43,606 nt of DNA from Candidatus Micrarchaeaceae archaeon. Lineage in GTDB: Archaea; Micrarchaeota; Micrarchaeia; Micrarchaeales; Micrarchaeaceae. The number at the start of each line of letters is the position of its first letter. Positions within the stretch are counted from its first letter, which is position 1. The notes beneath the pieces are model-generated. The model had not been told where the DNA came from. It saw only the letters and a program-made list of their open reading frames with translations, and did no database searches. The DNA is taken from assembly GCA_027310755.1 (NCBI GenBank), contig DAIDAE010000004.1, forward strand, positions 1 through 43,606, read 5' to 3'. The position numbers and the translations under genes were made by a program. Below are positions 23,957 through 32,386 of the stretch, piece by piece.

Positions 23957-24703
23957 TTAGGCATACATCGATGGTCCTGCATCGTCTCCGACCGCTTTTT
24001 TGTGGGCTTCCTGTATTTCCCTGTTTTTCTTAAGGACCTCCTTTATTTTTGCCTCCACCTCCTTGGCTTCGCGGTCAAGTTCTTTTATGTCAACATTAAG
24101 GTCGATAAGCTTGTTGAGGCTCATTATTGCGAGTTCTGCGTATTTCGGATCCAGTATGTTTGGATCCACAGGTACTAGGATGCTTATATCTGGCACGCCT
24201 TCGCCCATAGTCTTGAGCATGAGCATTGCGTTTATTCCTGTTGCAACCCCCTCGCCCACAGTCTTCATGCCTGCCTTTTGTGATTCCTTCTTTAAGGCGT
24301 CATTGGAGGTTATAGCAAAAACAACCTGCGAATCCTGATCCTGCTGTTGTGAAGGGATTCCGCCTATGGATATGATTTTGGATATTCCGTTTTCCTTTAT
24401 GAAGCCGTAGACGCTTTCCACCATCTCATATGTAAGATCCAGAGGTATGGCAAACTCGGCGAGTATGGTAACGACTTTTGTCCTATCGTGCACATATACC
24501 CTAATGGCGGGGAGTGGTTTCTCCCCGTGTATCGCGATAAGCGGTGGGAACCTGTCGCTTTCAAGATAGCCGATGTATTTCATCGGTAGCTTCTCTATAA
24601 TGTAGCTTATTGTCATTGGGCCAACAAGACCGGCCCCCGGAAATCCTTCCAAAAAGGTATATTCCTTCAGGTCCACTTTCTCGAACAGGTTTATCTTGAT
24701 CAT
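23957..24703 (-). CDS. PAC2-family protein (proteasome assembly chaperone type)
   Basis: This is a PAC2-family protein of 248 residues, related to eukaryotic proteasome assembly chaperones and archaeal PbaB-type proteins. It shows LEGFPGAGLVGPMTISYII at the N-terminus, IISIGGIPSQQ, and a glycine-rich VGEGVATGINAML segment. The last 45 residues form a charged coiled-coil helix (KELDREAKEVEAKIKEVL). The ATG at 24703 is preferred to an upstream frame at 24763 because a TTATAAT box lies about 31 bases before it. It lies upstream of tRNA-Leu on the same strand. Proteasome genes are not in the window. Confidence 0.88.
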   Translation of the reverse strand: MIKINLFEKVDLKEYTFLEGFPGAGLVGPMTISYIIEKLPMKYIGYLESDRFPPLIAIHGEKPLPAIRVYVHDRTKVVTILAEFAIPLDLTYEMVESVYGFIKENGISKIISIGGIPSQQQDQDSQVVFAITSNDALKKESQKAGMKTVGEGVATGINAMLMLKTMGEGVPDISILVPVDPNILDPKYAELAIMSLNKLIDLNVDIKELDREAKEVEAKIKEVLKKNREIQEAHKKAVGDDAGPSMYA

Positions 24704-24797
24704 ATAATTCAAATATAAAATGTAGGCAACATTATAAGCTGTTTCGTGTGCCCTTTGCACCAAAAGCCCTTTTTATACGACGATAAAACGACGATAG

Positions 24798-24807
24798 ATA
24801 TTTAATA
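24798..24807 (+). promoter_or_regulatory. TATA box of the small protein gene at 24842
   Basis: ATATTTAATA lies about 40 bases before the ATG, giving a leader near 17 bases that contains GGTGA at 24832-24836. Confidence 0.55.
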
Positions 24808-24841
24808 CTATACTGGTATATTAAAATCGAAGGTGAACTTT

Positions 24842-25063
24842 ATGGCAGAAAGAATAGGAAGAGAAAAGCTATCTAGGGAGGATGGGTACTTGTACTACCT
24901 AGGGAAGGATGGATTTGTGTGGAGGACGCCAATGAAGACGAATTCACGCGGAAGAAAGGCGAAGGTCGGAAGCGAGAAGGTAAAGAGGGAAACTGGTTTC
25001 CTTTATTTCTTGGACAAGTCCGGCTATGTCTCAAGGGCGAAAATGAACCGAAAGGGACGCTGA
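24842..25063 (+). CDS. Small basic protein with a duplicated aromatic-glycine motif
   Basis: The 73-residue product contains two copies of one unit: GYLYYLGKDGFVWRTPMK in the first half and GFLYFLDKSGYVSRAKMN in the second. Each is preceded by a Lys/Arg-rich segment (REKLSRED and SEKVKRET). It is very basic, has no Cys and no membrane segment. I cannot name its family. The repeat looks like a short beta-hairpin, so a nucleic-acid- or ribosome-binding role is a guess. A clear GGTGA site sits 5 bases before the ATG, a TATA box lies upstream and a T-rich tract downstream, so this is a well-formed single-gene unit and probably well expressed. Confidence 0.8.
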   Translation: MAERIGREKLSREDGYLYYLGKDGFVWRTPMKTNSRGRKAKVGSEKVKRETGFLYFLDKSGYVSRAKMNRKGR

Positions 25064-25066
25064 TCC

Positions 25067-25097
25067 ATTTTTAATTTTTTATTTTTGTTTTCTTTTT
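25067..25097 (+). terminator. T-rich terminator
   Basis: Five runs of 4-7 T within 30 bases (from the stop of the small protein gene to the convergent DUF192 stop) match the oligo-T terminators of archaea. Confidence 0.65.
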
Positions 25098-25469
25098 TTA
25101 TAATACTATTCTAGTGCTAGTTTTTACCTTGTTATTTTTTATAAAACCGGCTGGGAGTTCTATCGCATATTTTGCTTGTTTTTTGTGAGAATATGTTTTA
25201 AAGTCGAGGATTCCCGATGCAGGCGGCAGGTTGCTTTTGAAATCGATTATGTGCTTTTTTTCATCCAGCCATATGATGTCTATCGAAAATTTCATGCCTC
25301 GCATCCAAACCGGGAAGGTTGCTTCATGGGGGAATATGAAAAGCATGCATTCTTTTCCATTCAATCTCTCCCTTCCTGATAGTCCCCTCGCCCGCTTCGC
25401 CATTGAATCTGCAATGATGGCCTTTAGCGCCCTATTGCCTATTTGAATCGTCTTTGTCTCGTATTCCAT
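25098..25469 (-). CDS. DUF192 family protein (soluble)
   Basis: This is a 123-residue DUF192 protein. The family pattern is clear: ADSMAKRARGLSGRERL, ECMLFIFPHEATFPVWMRGMKFSIDIIWLD, and AKYAIELPAGFI near the end. The biochemical role of DUF192 is not established. This copy has no signal peptide, whereas a second copy at 32769-33263 has a membrane anchor. It follows the aldehyde dehydrogenase gene by 7 bases and is probably in the same transcript. Confidence 0.88.
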   Translation of the reverse strand: MEYETKTIQIGNRALKAIIADSMAKRARGLSGRERLNGKECMLFIFPHEATFPVWMRGMKFSIDIIWLDEKKHIIDFKSNLPPASGILDFKTYSHKKQAKYAIELPAGFIKNNKVKTSTRIVL

Positions 25470-25476
25470 GGAGCCA

Positions 25477-27102
25477 CTACTTTGAAACCGACAGGCTCTG
25501 CTCTCTCATAAACTGCTGGAGATAGAACTTGCTGCCGGAACCCTTGCCGCCCACGCTGCTGCCCTTCCACCCTACAAATGTGTGCAGACCTACGACCGCG
25601 CCAGTCGTTGCGCTAGTCTCCCTGTTTATGTAAACCGTACCTGCCTGTATCTTGTCCATGAATTCGTTTATTTCCTTCCTGTTCTCACTGTACAATCCGG
25701 CTGTCAATCCGTATTCAACGTCGTTAGCCATGTCCAGGGCCTCTGCAAAGCTCCTGAAGCTCTCTACCGTGAGCACCGGTACGAAAAGCTCCTTCTTAAC
25801 GAGCTCGTTCTGGTGCATCACCTCGGCTATGGCAGGTTCCACATAGAAGCCGTGCAGGTCGTTGCTCACCCTATTGCCACCGTAGAGCACCCGCCCGAAC
25901 TTCTTCGCCTTGTCTATGGCATCGATATATGTCTTGTAGGCATTCTCGCTTATCAATGGCCCCATGTACACATCTTTTTGCAAGGGGTTACCTATCTTGA
26001 AGGTCCTTACCTTCTCAATCAGCCTGCTTATGAACTCCTCCTTTATCGATTCATGAACATATACGCGCGAGCACGCACTGCATTTCTGGCCGTCAAAGCC
26101 GAAGGCTGCACTGGCAATGCCCTGGATTGCATGGTCAAGATTTGCATTCTTTGAGACTATAGCAGGGTTCTTTCCACCCATCTCAATTATAAACGCCTTC
26201 TGCTGACCCAGCCCATAGCTTTTGGTTATCATGCCCGTGCCGACAGCTCTGGACCCGGTGAAGACTATTCCGGATACATCCTTGTTGACGACAAGCTCAT
26301 CGCCGACCTCCGAACCTGGCCCTGATACGTAGTTGAAGACCCCGTCTGGTATGCCCGCCTCCTTCAGGTATTCATATATTTTAAGTCCGGTAAGAAGGGT
26401 CATGCTATCCGATGCGGATGGTTTAAACACAACCGTATTTCCAGTTAGCATCGCGCCGGTGCTCATGCCTACGGATATTGAGACCGGGAAGTTGAACGGC
26501 GCTATTACCCCGAAGACACCCATCGGCTCCATCCTTATAGTCACTTTCTCTGACCTGGAAGAAGGTGCCCCCTGGAACCCCGCAGAGACCTTCGCGGTAC
26601 TCTCCCTCTCCATGGTCCTCCTCGTATATCCTTTATTGTTCTCGAGATCTATCGCATAATAACGCATGAAGTCTATGGCCTCATCAACCTCCCCAACGGA
26701 CTCGTATCTGGACTTGCCGTTTTCGTAGCTGAGTATGGCAGAGAGAAGGAACTTATTCCTTGAGAATATTTCCGCTGCTTTCCTGAACAGTGTGGACCTC
26801 TCCTTATAATCGACTTTCTTCCATGTCCAAAATGCGGCCTTCGCGGTTTCTATTGCCTTCCTTGCCTCGCCCCTGCCACCTTTTTGGAAGTAACCTATAA
26901 TGGCGCCATCTATCGGAGATAGCTCTTTTATCTTGTCCTGGGTCTCCACTGGTTTGCCTTCTATGTAAATGGGATGCGTCTTTCCAAAAAGGTGTTTCGC
27001 CTCCACTACGGCTGCGTCGAAAAGGGCATCGAAATCTTCCTCCTTCCCGGCCTCCACAAAGCGTCTGTACGTATACTCATTCTTAAACTCGGACCTGACC
27101 AA
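25477..27102 (-). CDS. Aldehyde dehydrogenase, 1-pyrroline-5-carboxylate dehydrogenase type
   Basis: This is an NAD(P)-dependent dehydrogenase of about 541 residues. The catalytic Cys is in FGFDGQKCSACSR, the general-base Glu in IEMGGKNPAIV, and the cofactor motif is in GIVFTGSRAVGTG. The opening FKNEYTYRRFVEAGKE and the end HTFVGWKGSSVGGKGSGSKFYLQQF are typical of the RocA/PutA-type P5C dehydrogenases of proline and glutamate metabolism. I prefer the TTG at 27102, with GGTG 5 bases upstream. A GTG at 27153 would add a hydrophobic leader, but the best TATA-like sequence (CTTTATTATT near 27166) would then start transcription inside the coding region. Confidence 0.87.
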   Translation of the reverse strand: MVRSEFKNEYTYRRFVEAGKEEDFDALFDAAVVEAKHLFGKTHPIYIEGKPVETQDKIKELSPIDGAIIGYFQKGGRGEARKAIETAKAAFWTWKKVDYKERSTLFRKAAEIFSRNKFLLSAILSYENGKSRYESVGEVDEAIDFMRYYAIDLENNKGYTRRTMERESTAKVSAGFQGAPSSRSEKVTIRMEPMGVFGVIAPFNFPVSISVGMSTGAMLTGNTVVFKPSASDSMTLLTGLKIYEYLKEAGIPDGVFNYVSGPGSEVGDELVVNKDVSGIVFTGSRAVGTGMITKSYGLGQQKAFIIEMGGKNPAIVSKNANLDHAIQGIASAAFGFDGQKCSACSRVYVHESIKEEFISRLIEKVRTFKIGNPLQKDVYMGPLISENAYKTYIDAIDKAKKFGRVLYGGNRVSNDLHGFYVEPAIAEVMHQNELVKKELFVPVLTVESFRSFAEALDMANDVEYGLTAGLYSENRKEINEFMDKIQAGTVYINRETSATTGAVVGLHTFVGWKGSSVGGKGSGSKFYLQQFMREQSLSVSK

Positions 27103-27215
27103 ATAAACACCGGAGATGATGAATACGATGAATACAGTGAATACAAAACGCACTTAAGGAATAATAAAGTAGATGTTGCACATTTTGAAGTGCCTATACC
27201 ATAACGGAAGATATG

Positions 27216-27225
27216 CTTTTTAAAG
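27216..27225 (+). promoter_or_regulatory. TATA box of the suf operon
   Basis: CTTTTTAAAG lies about 60 bases before the sufB ATG. It would start transcription near 27242-27250, right at the palindrome at 27249-27263. Confidence 0.55.
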
Positions 27226-27248
27226 CCTAATGCATAAATACCATAGAA

Positions 27249-27263
27249 TATAACTGAGTTATA
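27249..27263. promoter_or_regulatory. Perfect 15-bp palindrome ahead of sufB, candidate operator
   Basis: TATAACT-G-AGTTATA has perfect 7-bp arms around one central base. It lies 24 bases downstream of the TATA box and 19 bases before the sufB start, so a bound protein would block transcription initiation or clearance. The best candidate ligand is the HTH protein encoded inside the operon. The arms are A/T-rich, but TGA-G in the middle makes chance less likely. Confidence 0.5.
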
Positions 27264-27282
27264 GCTATCCTTAGGAATGTTT

Positions 27283-28704
27283 ATGGCAGACGAAAATCTG
27301 AAGGCCGTGCTTGAACAGCAGAGCGGCGAGTACAAGGACATGTATGGCTTTAGTGACGACATTGAATACGAGTTCAAGACTGATAAGGGGCTCTCTGAAA
27401 AAATAGTCAAGCAGATTTCAAATTTCAAGAAAGAGCCGGAGTGGATGACGGAAAAAAGGGTCACTGGCTATAGGGTGTTTGAAAAGAAGCCTATGCCGAC
27501 CTGGGGAGGGGATCTCAGCCACATAGACTTCAACGATGTTTATTACTACCTTAAGCCAAAGGGCAAGAAGGAGGACTCTTGGGACAAGGTCCCAGAAGAG
27601 ATAAAGAGGACGTTCGACAAGCTCGGGATACCGGAGGCTGAAAGAAAGTTTTTCTCCGGCGCCGAGATTCAATACGATTCCGAGGTTGTTTACGGGCATG
27701 TCAAAAAGGAGCTGGAAAAGGACGGCGTAATATTCACGGACATGGATACGGCAATAAAGAAATACCCGGAGTTAGTGAAGAAGTACTTCGGCACAGTAAT
27801 TCCGCCCACGGACAACAAGTTCGCTGCACTGAACACCGCAGTCTTTAGCGGGGGTAGCTTCATCTACGTGCCGAAGGGCGTGAAGGTTGCGATGCCACTG
27901 CAGGCATATTTCAGGATCAACGCGGAGAAGGCGGGCCAGTTTGAAAGGACGCTTATAGTCGCAGATGAGGGTGCTGATGTCACATACATCGAGGGTTGCA
28001 CCGCCCCGATCTACATGAGCTCTTCGCTACACGCGGCGGTCGTTGAGCTGGTCGCGCACAAGGACGCGCACATCAGATACGTAACAATACAGAACTGGTC
28101 AAAAAATGTCTATAATCTTGTGACACAGCGTGCTTATGCATACGAAAATGCACGCGTGGAATGGATTGACGGGAACATCGGTAGCAGACTCAACATGAAA
28201 TACCCTAGCGTGTATCTCAAAGGAGAGGGCGCGCAGGGCGAAGTGCTTTCGATTGCTATTGCGGGCGAAGGGCAGGTTCAAGACTCTGGTGGCAAAATCT
28301 ATCACCTTGCATCAAACACCTCCTCTAAAATAATATCGAAGAGTGTGTCAAAAGGATCGGGGGTGGCTTCCTATAGGGGGCTTCTCCATATTGCAAAAGA
28401 CGCAGCCAATGTAAAGTCAAATGTAAAGTGCGATGCCCTTCTTCTTGACGAGAATGCAAAAACAAATACATACCCATACATGCAGGTGCATAGGGAGGAC
28501 GCAACCATAACGCATGAAGCCACGGTTGGAAAGATTGGAGAGGAACAGCTGTTCTATCTGATGTCCAGAGGGCTTAGTGAAGATGACGCTACAGCAACAA
28601 TAGTTTTGGGATTCATAGAGGATCTTGCCAAAGTTCTGCCGATGGAGTATTCTCTAGAGCTAAAAAGACTAATAAAACTCGATACTTCCGGAGGAGTAGG
28701 TTAA
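27283..28704 (+). CDS. sufB: Fe-S assembly scaffold SufB
   Basis: SufB is the scaffold of the SufBCD complex that builds iron-sulfur clusters. It is full length (473 residues), with the right-handed beta-helix core and family blocks PTDNKFAALNTAVFSGGSFIYVPKGV, EGCTAPIY, and late MSRGLSEDDATATIVLGFIE. The conserved core Cys region is at NVKCDALLLDENAKTNTYP. I use the ATG at 27283, with AGGA at a good distance; an ATG at 27277 is too close to that site. It is the first gene of a six-gene suf operon. Confidence 0.96.
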   Translation: MADENLKAVLEQQSGEYKDMYGFSDDIEYEFKTDKGLSEKIVKQISNFKKEPEWMTEKRVTGYRVFEKKPMPTWGGDLSHIDFNDVYYYLKPKGKKEDSWDKVPEEIKRTFDKLGIPEAERKFFSGAEIQYDSEVVYGHVKKELEKDGVIFTDMDTAIKKYPELVKKYFGTVIPPTDNKFAALNTAVFSGGSFIYVPKGVKVAMPLQAYFRINAEKAGQFERTLIVADEGADVTYIEGCTAPIYMSSSLHAAVVELVAHKDAHIRYVTIQNWSKNVYNLVTQRAYAYENARVEWIDGNIGSRLNMKYPSVYLKGEGAQGEVLSIAIAGEGQVQDSGGKIYHLASNTSSKIISKSVSKGSGVASYRGLLHIAKDAANVKSNVKCDALLLDENAKTNTYPYMQVHREDATITHEATVGKIGEEQLFYLMSRGLSEDDATATIVLGFIEDLAKVLPMEYSLELKRLIKLDTSGGVG

Positions 28705-28716
28705 TAGGGGAGCTGA

Positions 28717-30021
28717 TTGGAGCAATATCGATCGTTCAATGCTGAGGCACTAGAGCTATCGAAGAGTCTGCCAGAGGAACAGAGCGAACTCTACAAAAAA
28801 TACTATATTCCAATGCCTTTCGAGGAATTTGTTGAAAAGATTGATCAAAAGGACGGGAGGGACGAGGAAAAATTGCTAGCGGACTATTCTAAGATTGTAT
28901 CTGAAAACCTTGGAATAAAATTCGACTACGTCGTCGGTAGTACCAGAAACATATCAAACGGTAGAAACGACTTCGTAAAAATCGTAGAAATTGGTGATTT
29001 GACAGAAGAGCACCTGAGAGGGAAAATGTTCAAGAACACTGACGACAAAGCCGTGGCCTTCGTGCACGCATATTCAAGAAAAATAATATTTATTGATGTG
29101 CCGGATGGCAAAGATGTCGACCTTAATATTCTTTTTGCAAATACTGATACGCCATTGGTATCTCAGGTGTTGATAAAAACAGGGAGGGAATCGACACTCA
29201 ACCTTTTCGAATGGTTCGGATCTAAAGCGGGGTCGGCTTCGCTATCGGCGGTGATGCACGAGATAAAAATAGGAAGCTATGGAAAGGCTGAGATCAACCT
29301 TGTTCATAATGAAGACGCCAACACCCAAGTATTAGGATTTTCAAAGGGTAGTGTAGCCGACAATGGCCATCTCAAAATAAATTATGTTTATAACGGAGGC
29401 GTGAATTCCAGGATAAAGAACGAGATACGCACCGAAGGATATGGCGCGAAGAGCAATGTAATAGAAATAGTGATGGGGTCTGGTGATCAGAAATTCGATC
29501 TTAGCACCAGAATTACGAATGTTGGAAAGGACACGATATCTGATCTTGAGTCAAAGGCTGTTCTCACGGATAAAACGGTGTGCCTGCTTAAGGGGTTTGC
29601 AAAGATAGAGGATACTGCTAGCGGATCTAGGTCTTTCGTGAATGAGCGCGGCATCCTGCTTGATAAAAGGGCTTACATAAGCTCGATTCCTGGAATGTCA
29701 ATAGACAACAGCAATGTAAAAGCCACACACTCATCTGCAACCGCCCCGGTCGATGAGGAATTGCTGTTTTATCTTATGGCCAGGGGAATTGATGCCAAGA
29801 GCGCACAAAAACTGCTTGTTTCTGGATTCTTCTCGAACAGCATAGCGAAAATTGGGAGCGCATTGGTCAAAAGCGCGATCGTATCATTGATGAATGAAAA
29901 GATCAATACAAAGCGCTTTGGGGACATTCCAAAAATAGACATAAGCAGTATATGGTTTGACCCTAAGGCTATCGCCGCGCAAGGAATGTTTGAAGGACAC
30001 CATAAATATAGGGACGGATAA
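28717..30021 (+). CDS. sufD: Fe-S assembly protein SufD
   Basis: SufD is the partner of SufB in the SufBC2D complex and shares its beta-helix fold. The conserved C-terminal half is clear: FAKIEDTASGSRSFVNERGILLD, IDNSNVKATHSSATAPVDEELLFYLMARGID and AQKLLVSGFFS. The N-terminal half is more divergent. The start is a TTG at 28717 with GGGGAG just upstream, 12 bases after sufB. It is distinguished from SufB by its lower similarity and its place as the second gene of the operon. Confidence 0.93.
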   Translation: MEQYRSFNAEALELSKSLPEEQSELYKKYYIPMPFEEFVEKIDQKDGRDEEKLLADYSKIVSENLGIKFDYVVGSTRNISNGRNDFVKIVEIGDLTEEHLRGKMFKNTDDKAVAFVHAYSRKIIFIDVPDGKDVDLNILFANTDTPLVSQVLIKTGRESTLNLFEWFGSKAGSASLSAVMHEIKIGSYGKAEINLVHNEDANTQVLGFSKGSVADNGHLKINYVYNGGVNSRIKNEIRTEGYGAKSNVIEIVMGSGDQKFDLSTRITNVGKDTISDLESKAVLTDKTVCLLKGFAKIEDTASGSRSFVNERGILLDKRAYISSIPGMSIDNSNVKATHSSATAPVDEELLFYLMARGIDAKSAQKLLVSGFFSNSIAKIGSALVKSAIVSLMNEKINTKRFGDIPKIDISSIWFDPKAIAAQGMFEGHHKYRDG

Positions 30022-30033
30022 AGTGAGTTTTGC

Positions 30034-30354
30034 ATGAGAACAGAATATGAAAATATGGTTAGGGAATTCCTACCTGCCCTTAGGGCAAGCGCGGCGAGGA
30101 AAATGCAGCGCGAATACAATCTAAACCAGGTGAAAATTGCAAGCCTCCTCGGCACAACACAGGCCGCAGTGAGCAAGTATTTAAGTAGAAGCTATTCGCC
30201 GGGGGTCAAAAAAATCGAAAAAACGCTGGACGATGCGGAGGTTTCTGAATTCATAAAAGCAATGATGGCGAAGAAGGGATATGAGGCGCAGCGCACAGTA
30301 TGCAAAATGTGTGCGAGAAACCTCAGCTTCAAGTGCGGACTGATGATCAAGTGA
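30034..30354 (+). CDS. HTH regulator with C-terminal Cys cluster inside the suf operon
   Basis: This is a 106-residue DNA-binding protein. Residues 18-52 form a helix-turn-helix (MQREYNLNQVKIASLLGTTQAAVSKYL) like that of archaeal XRE/COG2522-type regulators. The C-terminus has CKMCARNLSFKC, a C-x2-C-x7-C set at residues 90, 93 and 101 that could hold an Fe-S cluster or zinc. It lies between sufD and sufC, 12 bases after sufD and 4 before sufC, so it is co-transcribed. By analogy with IscR and SufR it may sense cluster supply and repress this operon, but it is not homologous to SufR, and this function is inference. Confidence 0.82.
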   Translation: MRTEYENMVREFLPALRASAARKMQREYNLNQVKIASLLGTTQAAVSKYLSRSYSPGVKKIEKTLDDAEVSEFIKAMMAKKGYEAQRTVCKMCARNLSFKCGLMIK

Positions 30355-30358
30355 TGAT

Positions 30359-31111
30359 ATGATATTGGATATAAAAGATTTGTGCGTTTCTGCAGCGGGG
30401 AAGGAGATAGTGAAGGGAGTCAACCTGAAGATAAAGGAGGGGGAGTTCCATGTCATTATGGGACCGAACGGCTGCGGAAAGACGACTCTCGCAAAGGCAA
30501 TAATGGGGCATCCCGGAGTAAAGGTGACAAAGGGGGATATCGTTGTCGACAAGCAGAGTATACTGGGACTTTCTCCTGATAAGCGCGCAAGACTCGGACT
30601 GTTCTTGCAGTTCCAGAACCCTGTTGAGATTGAGGGTGTCGGGTTCGTTAACTTCCTCAGGGCCGCAAAAGAATCTCAAACGAACAACACAGCTGACATA
30701 AAGGAGTTCATGGGAGAAATCCGTGGCTATACGGAAAAATTGGCAATAACAAACGGGATAATTGGACGTTCACTCAATCATGGCTTCTCCGGAGGGGAAA
30801 AGAAAAAGGCGGAGGTGCTTCAGATGGCGATACTTAAGCCAAAGCTTGCTGTGCTTGATGAACCAGATTCGGGACTGGACATAGATGCGGTGAAAGCCGT
30901 AGCAAAAAACATAAACGAGATTGCAAAAAAGGAAAAAATGGGCCTACTGGTGATAACGCACTATAACAGAATACTCAGCTATATGGATCCGCAGTTCATA
31001 CATGTGATGGTTGACGGGAAGATAGTGGCGGACGGAGGGAAAGAACTCGTACATAAGCTGGAAAAGGACGGTTACGATTCTTTTGTAAAGGCGCAAAACG
31101 ACAAGAAATGA
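30359..31111 (+). CDS. sufC: Fe-S assembly ATPase SufC
   Basis: SufC is the ABC-type ATPase that powers SufBCD. It has Walker A GPNGCGKTT, a Q-loop at LFLQFQNPVEIEGV, the ABC signature FSGGEKKKAEVLQM (the SufC-type variant), Walker B LAVLDEPDSGLDIDAV, and the switch His in ITHYNRIL. Its 250 residues are normal. The start ATG follows GTGATGAT, overlapping the regulator's stop region. The sufS ATG overlaps its TGA stop by four bases (ATGA). Confidence 0.97.
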   Translation: MILDIKDLCVSAAGKEIVKGVNLKIKEGEFHVIMGPNGCGKTTLAKAIMGHPGVKVTKGDIVVDKQSILGLSPDKRARLGLFLQFQNPVEIEGVGFVNFLRAAKESQTNNTADIKEFMGEIRGYTEKLAITNGIIGRSLNHGFSGGEKKKAEVLQMAILKPKLAVLDEPDSGLDIDAVKAVAKNINEIAKKEKMGLLVITHYNRILSYMDPQFIHVMVDGKIVADGGKELVHKLEKDGYDSFVKAQNDKK

Positions 31112-32364
31112 GTGTCATGGCACTAGATGTTGAAAAAATAAGAAAGGACTTTCCAATCCTCGACATAAAAATGAATGGAAAGCCGCTTGTTTACCTTGAC
31201 AGCGCAGCAACTTCACAAAAACCAAAAAAGGTGATAGCTGCAATATCAAAATTTTACAAAAGATATAACGCGAATATTCATCGTGGGGTCTATCAGATTT
31301 CGGTGAAAGCTACAGAAGAATATGAGAAGTCGAAGAAAAAGGTTGCCTCCTTCATAAATTCTGAATCGTTTGAAGAGATCGTATATACAAGAAACACGAC
31401 CGAGTCGATAAACGTGGTTGCACTTGGCTGGGGCGAACAGAACATACGAAAGGGCGATCATATATTGATATCCGAGATGGAGCACCATAGCAACATCATA
31501 CCTTGGCAGATTCTCGCAAAAAAGAAGGGGGCAGTGTTAGACTACATAAAGGTGGATAGGAAGACGGCGCATTTGGATGAAGCAAGCATTGAAGATCAAT
31601 TGGCAAAATCGCCCAAGCTTGTTTCGATTGCGCAGTGCTCCAATGTTCTTGGAACAATAAATGATGTTAAGAGGATAGCCGGGCAGGCGCACAAAATGGG
31701 CGCGCTCGTTCTTGCTGACGCGGCGCAATCGGTGCCGCACATGCCTGTGGACGTCAGGGACCTGGATGTTGACTTCTTTGCATTTTCTGGGCATAAAATG
31801 CTGGGGCCGACGGGAATAGGGGTATTGTATGCGAAAAGGATACTGCTCGAGCAGATGCCGCCAGTATTTGGAGGGGGGGACATGATTAGGAGTGTTGATT
31901 TTCTGGATTTTACTCCCAATGAGCTTCCGTGGAAGTTTGAGGCGGGAACAAGTAACATAGAGGGAGGTATCGGCCTAGGTGTTGCGATAGATTACCTTAA
32001 GAAATATAGGATGGCAGACATAAGGAAACATGAAACCGAGATCACAAAATATGCCTTGGAGCGGCTTGGTAATGCGAACATTAACGTTTTTGGCCCGGAT
32101 ATAAAAGACACGGACTCCAGAACCGGGGTGATATCTTTTGAGGTTCCTGGCGTGCATCCCCACGATGTAGCAGCAATCTTGGACAGCGAAGGAGTTGCAA
32201 TAAGGGCGGGGCATCATTGCGCAATGCCGTTGGTCGTCAACGTGCTTGGTAAAACGGCCGTATCGAGAATGAGCTTCTACTTATACAACAATCAAAACGA
32301 TATTGATGTTGCGATCGGCGCGCTGGATAAGGTAAGGGATAAATTCAGGCACAGTAGAGGATAG
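31108..32364 (+). CDS. sufS: Cysteine desulfurase SufS
   Basis: This PLP enzyme takes sulfur from cysteine and passes it as a persulfide to SufU. The PLP lysine is in FFAFSGHKMLGPTGIGV and the catalytic Cys is in RAGHHCAMPLV, as in group II desulfurases (SufS/CsdA). The opening IRKDFPILDIKMNGKPLVYLDSAATSQKP is classic. It is 418 residues and complete. Translation is probably coupled to sufC through the ATGA overlap; a second ATG at 31117 is an alternative start. Confidence 0.96.
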   Translation: MSVMALDVEKIRKDFPILDIKMNGKPLVYLDSAATSQKPKKVIAAISKFYKRYNANIHRGVYQISVKATEEYEKSKKKVASFINSESFEEIVYTRNTTESINVVALGWGEQNIRKGDHILISEMEHHSNIIPWQILAKKKGAVLDYIKVDRKTAHLDEASIEDQLAKSPKLVSIAQCSNVLGTINDVKRIAGQAHKMGALVLADAAQSVPHMPVDVRDLDVDFFAFSGHKMLGPTGIGVLYAKRILLEQMPPVFGGGDMIRSVDFLDFTPNELPWKFEAGTSNIEGGIGLGVAIDYLKKYRMADIRKHETEITKYALERLGNANINVFGPDIKDTDSRTGVISFEVPGVHPHDVAAILDSEGVAIRAGHHCAMPLVVNVLGKTAVSRMSFYLYNNQNDIDVAIGALDKVRDKFRHSRG

Positions 32365-32386
32365 ATTTTAGGTGAATATTTTGGGA

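Noticed and set aside
27103-27153. Hydrophobic N-terminal leader of the aldehyde dehydrogenase
   Set aside because: The GTG at 27153 gives a membrane-like leader foreign to this soluble family; the TTG at 27102 has a GGTG site, and the TATA position fits it better.
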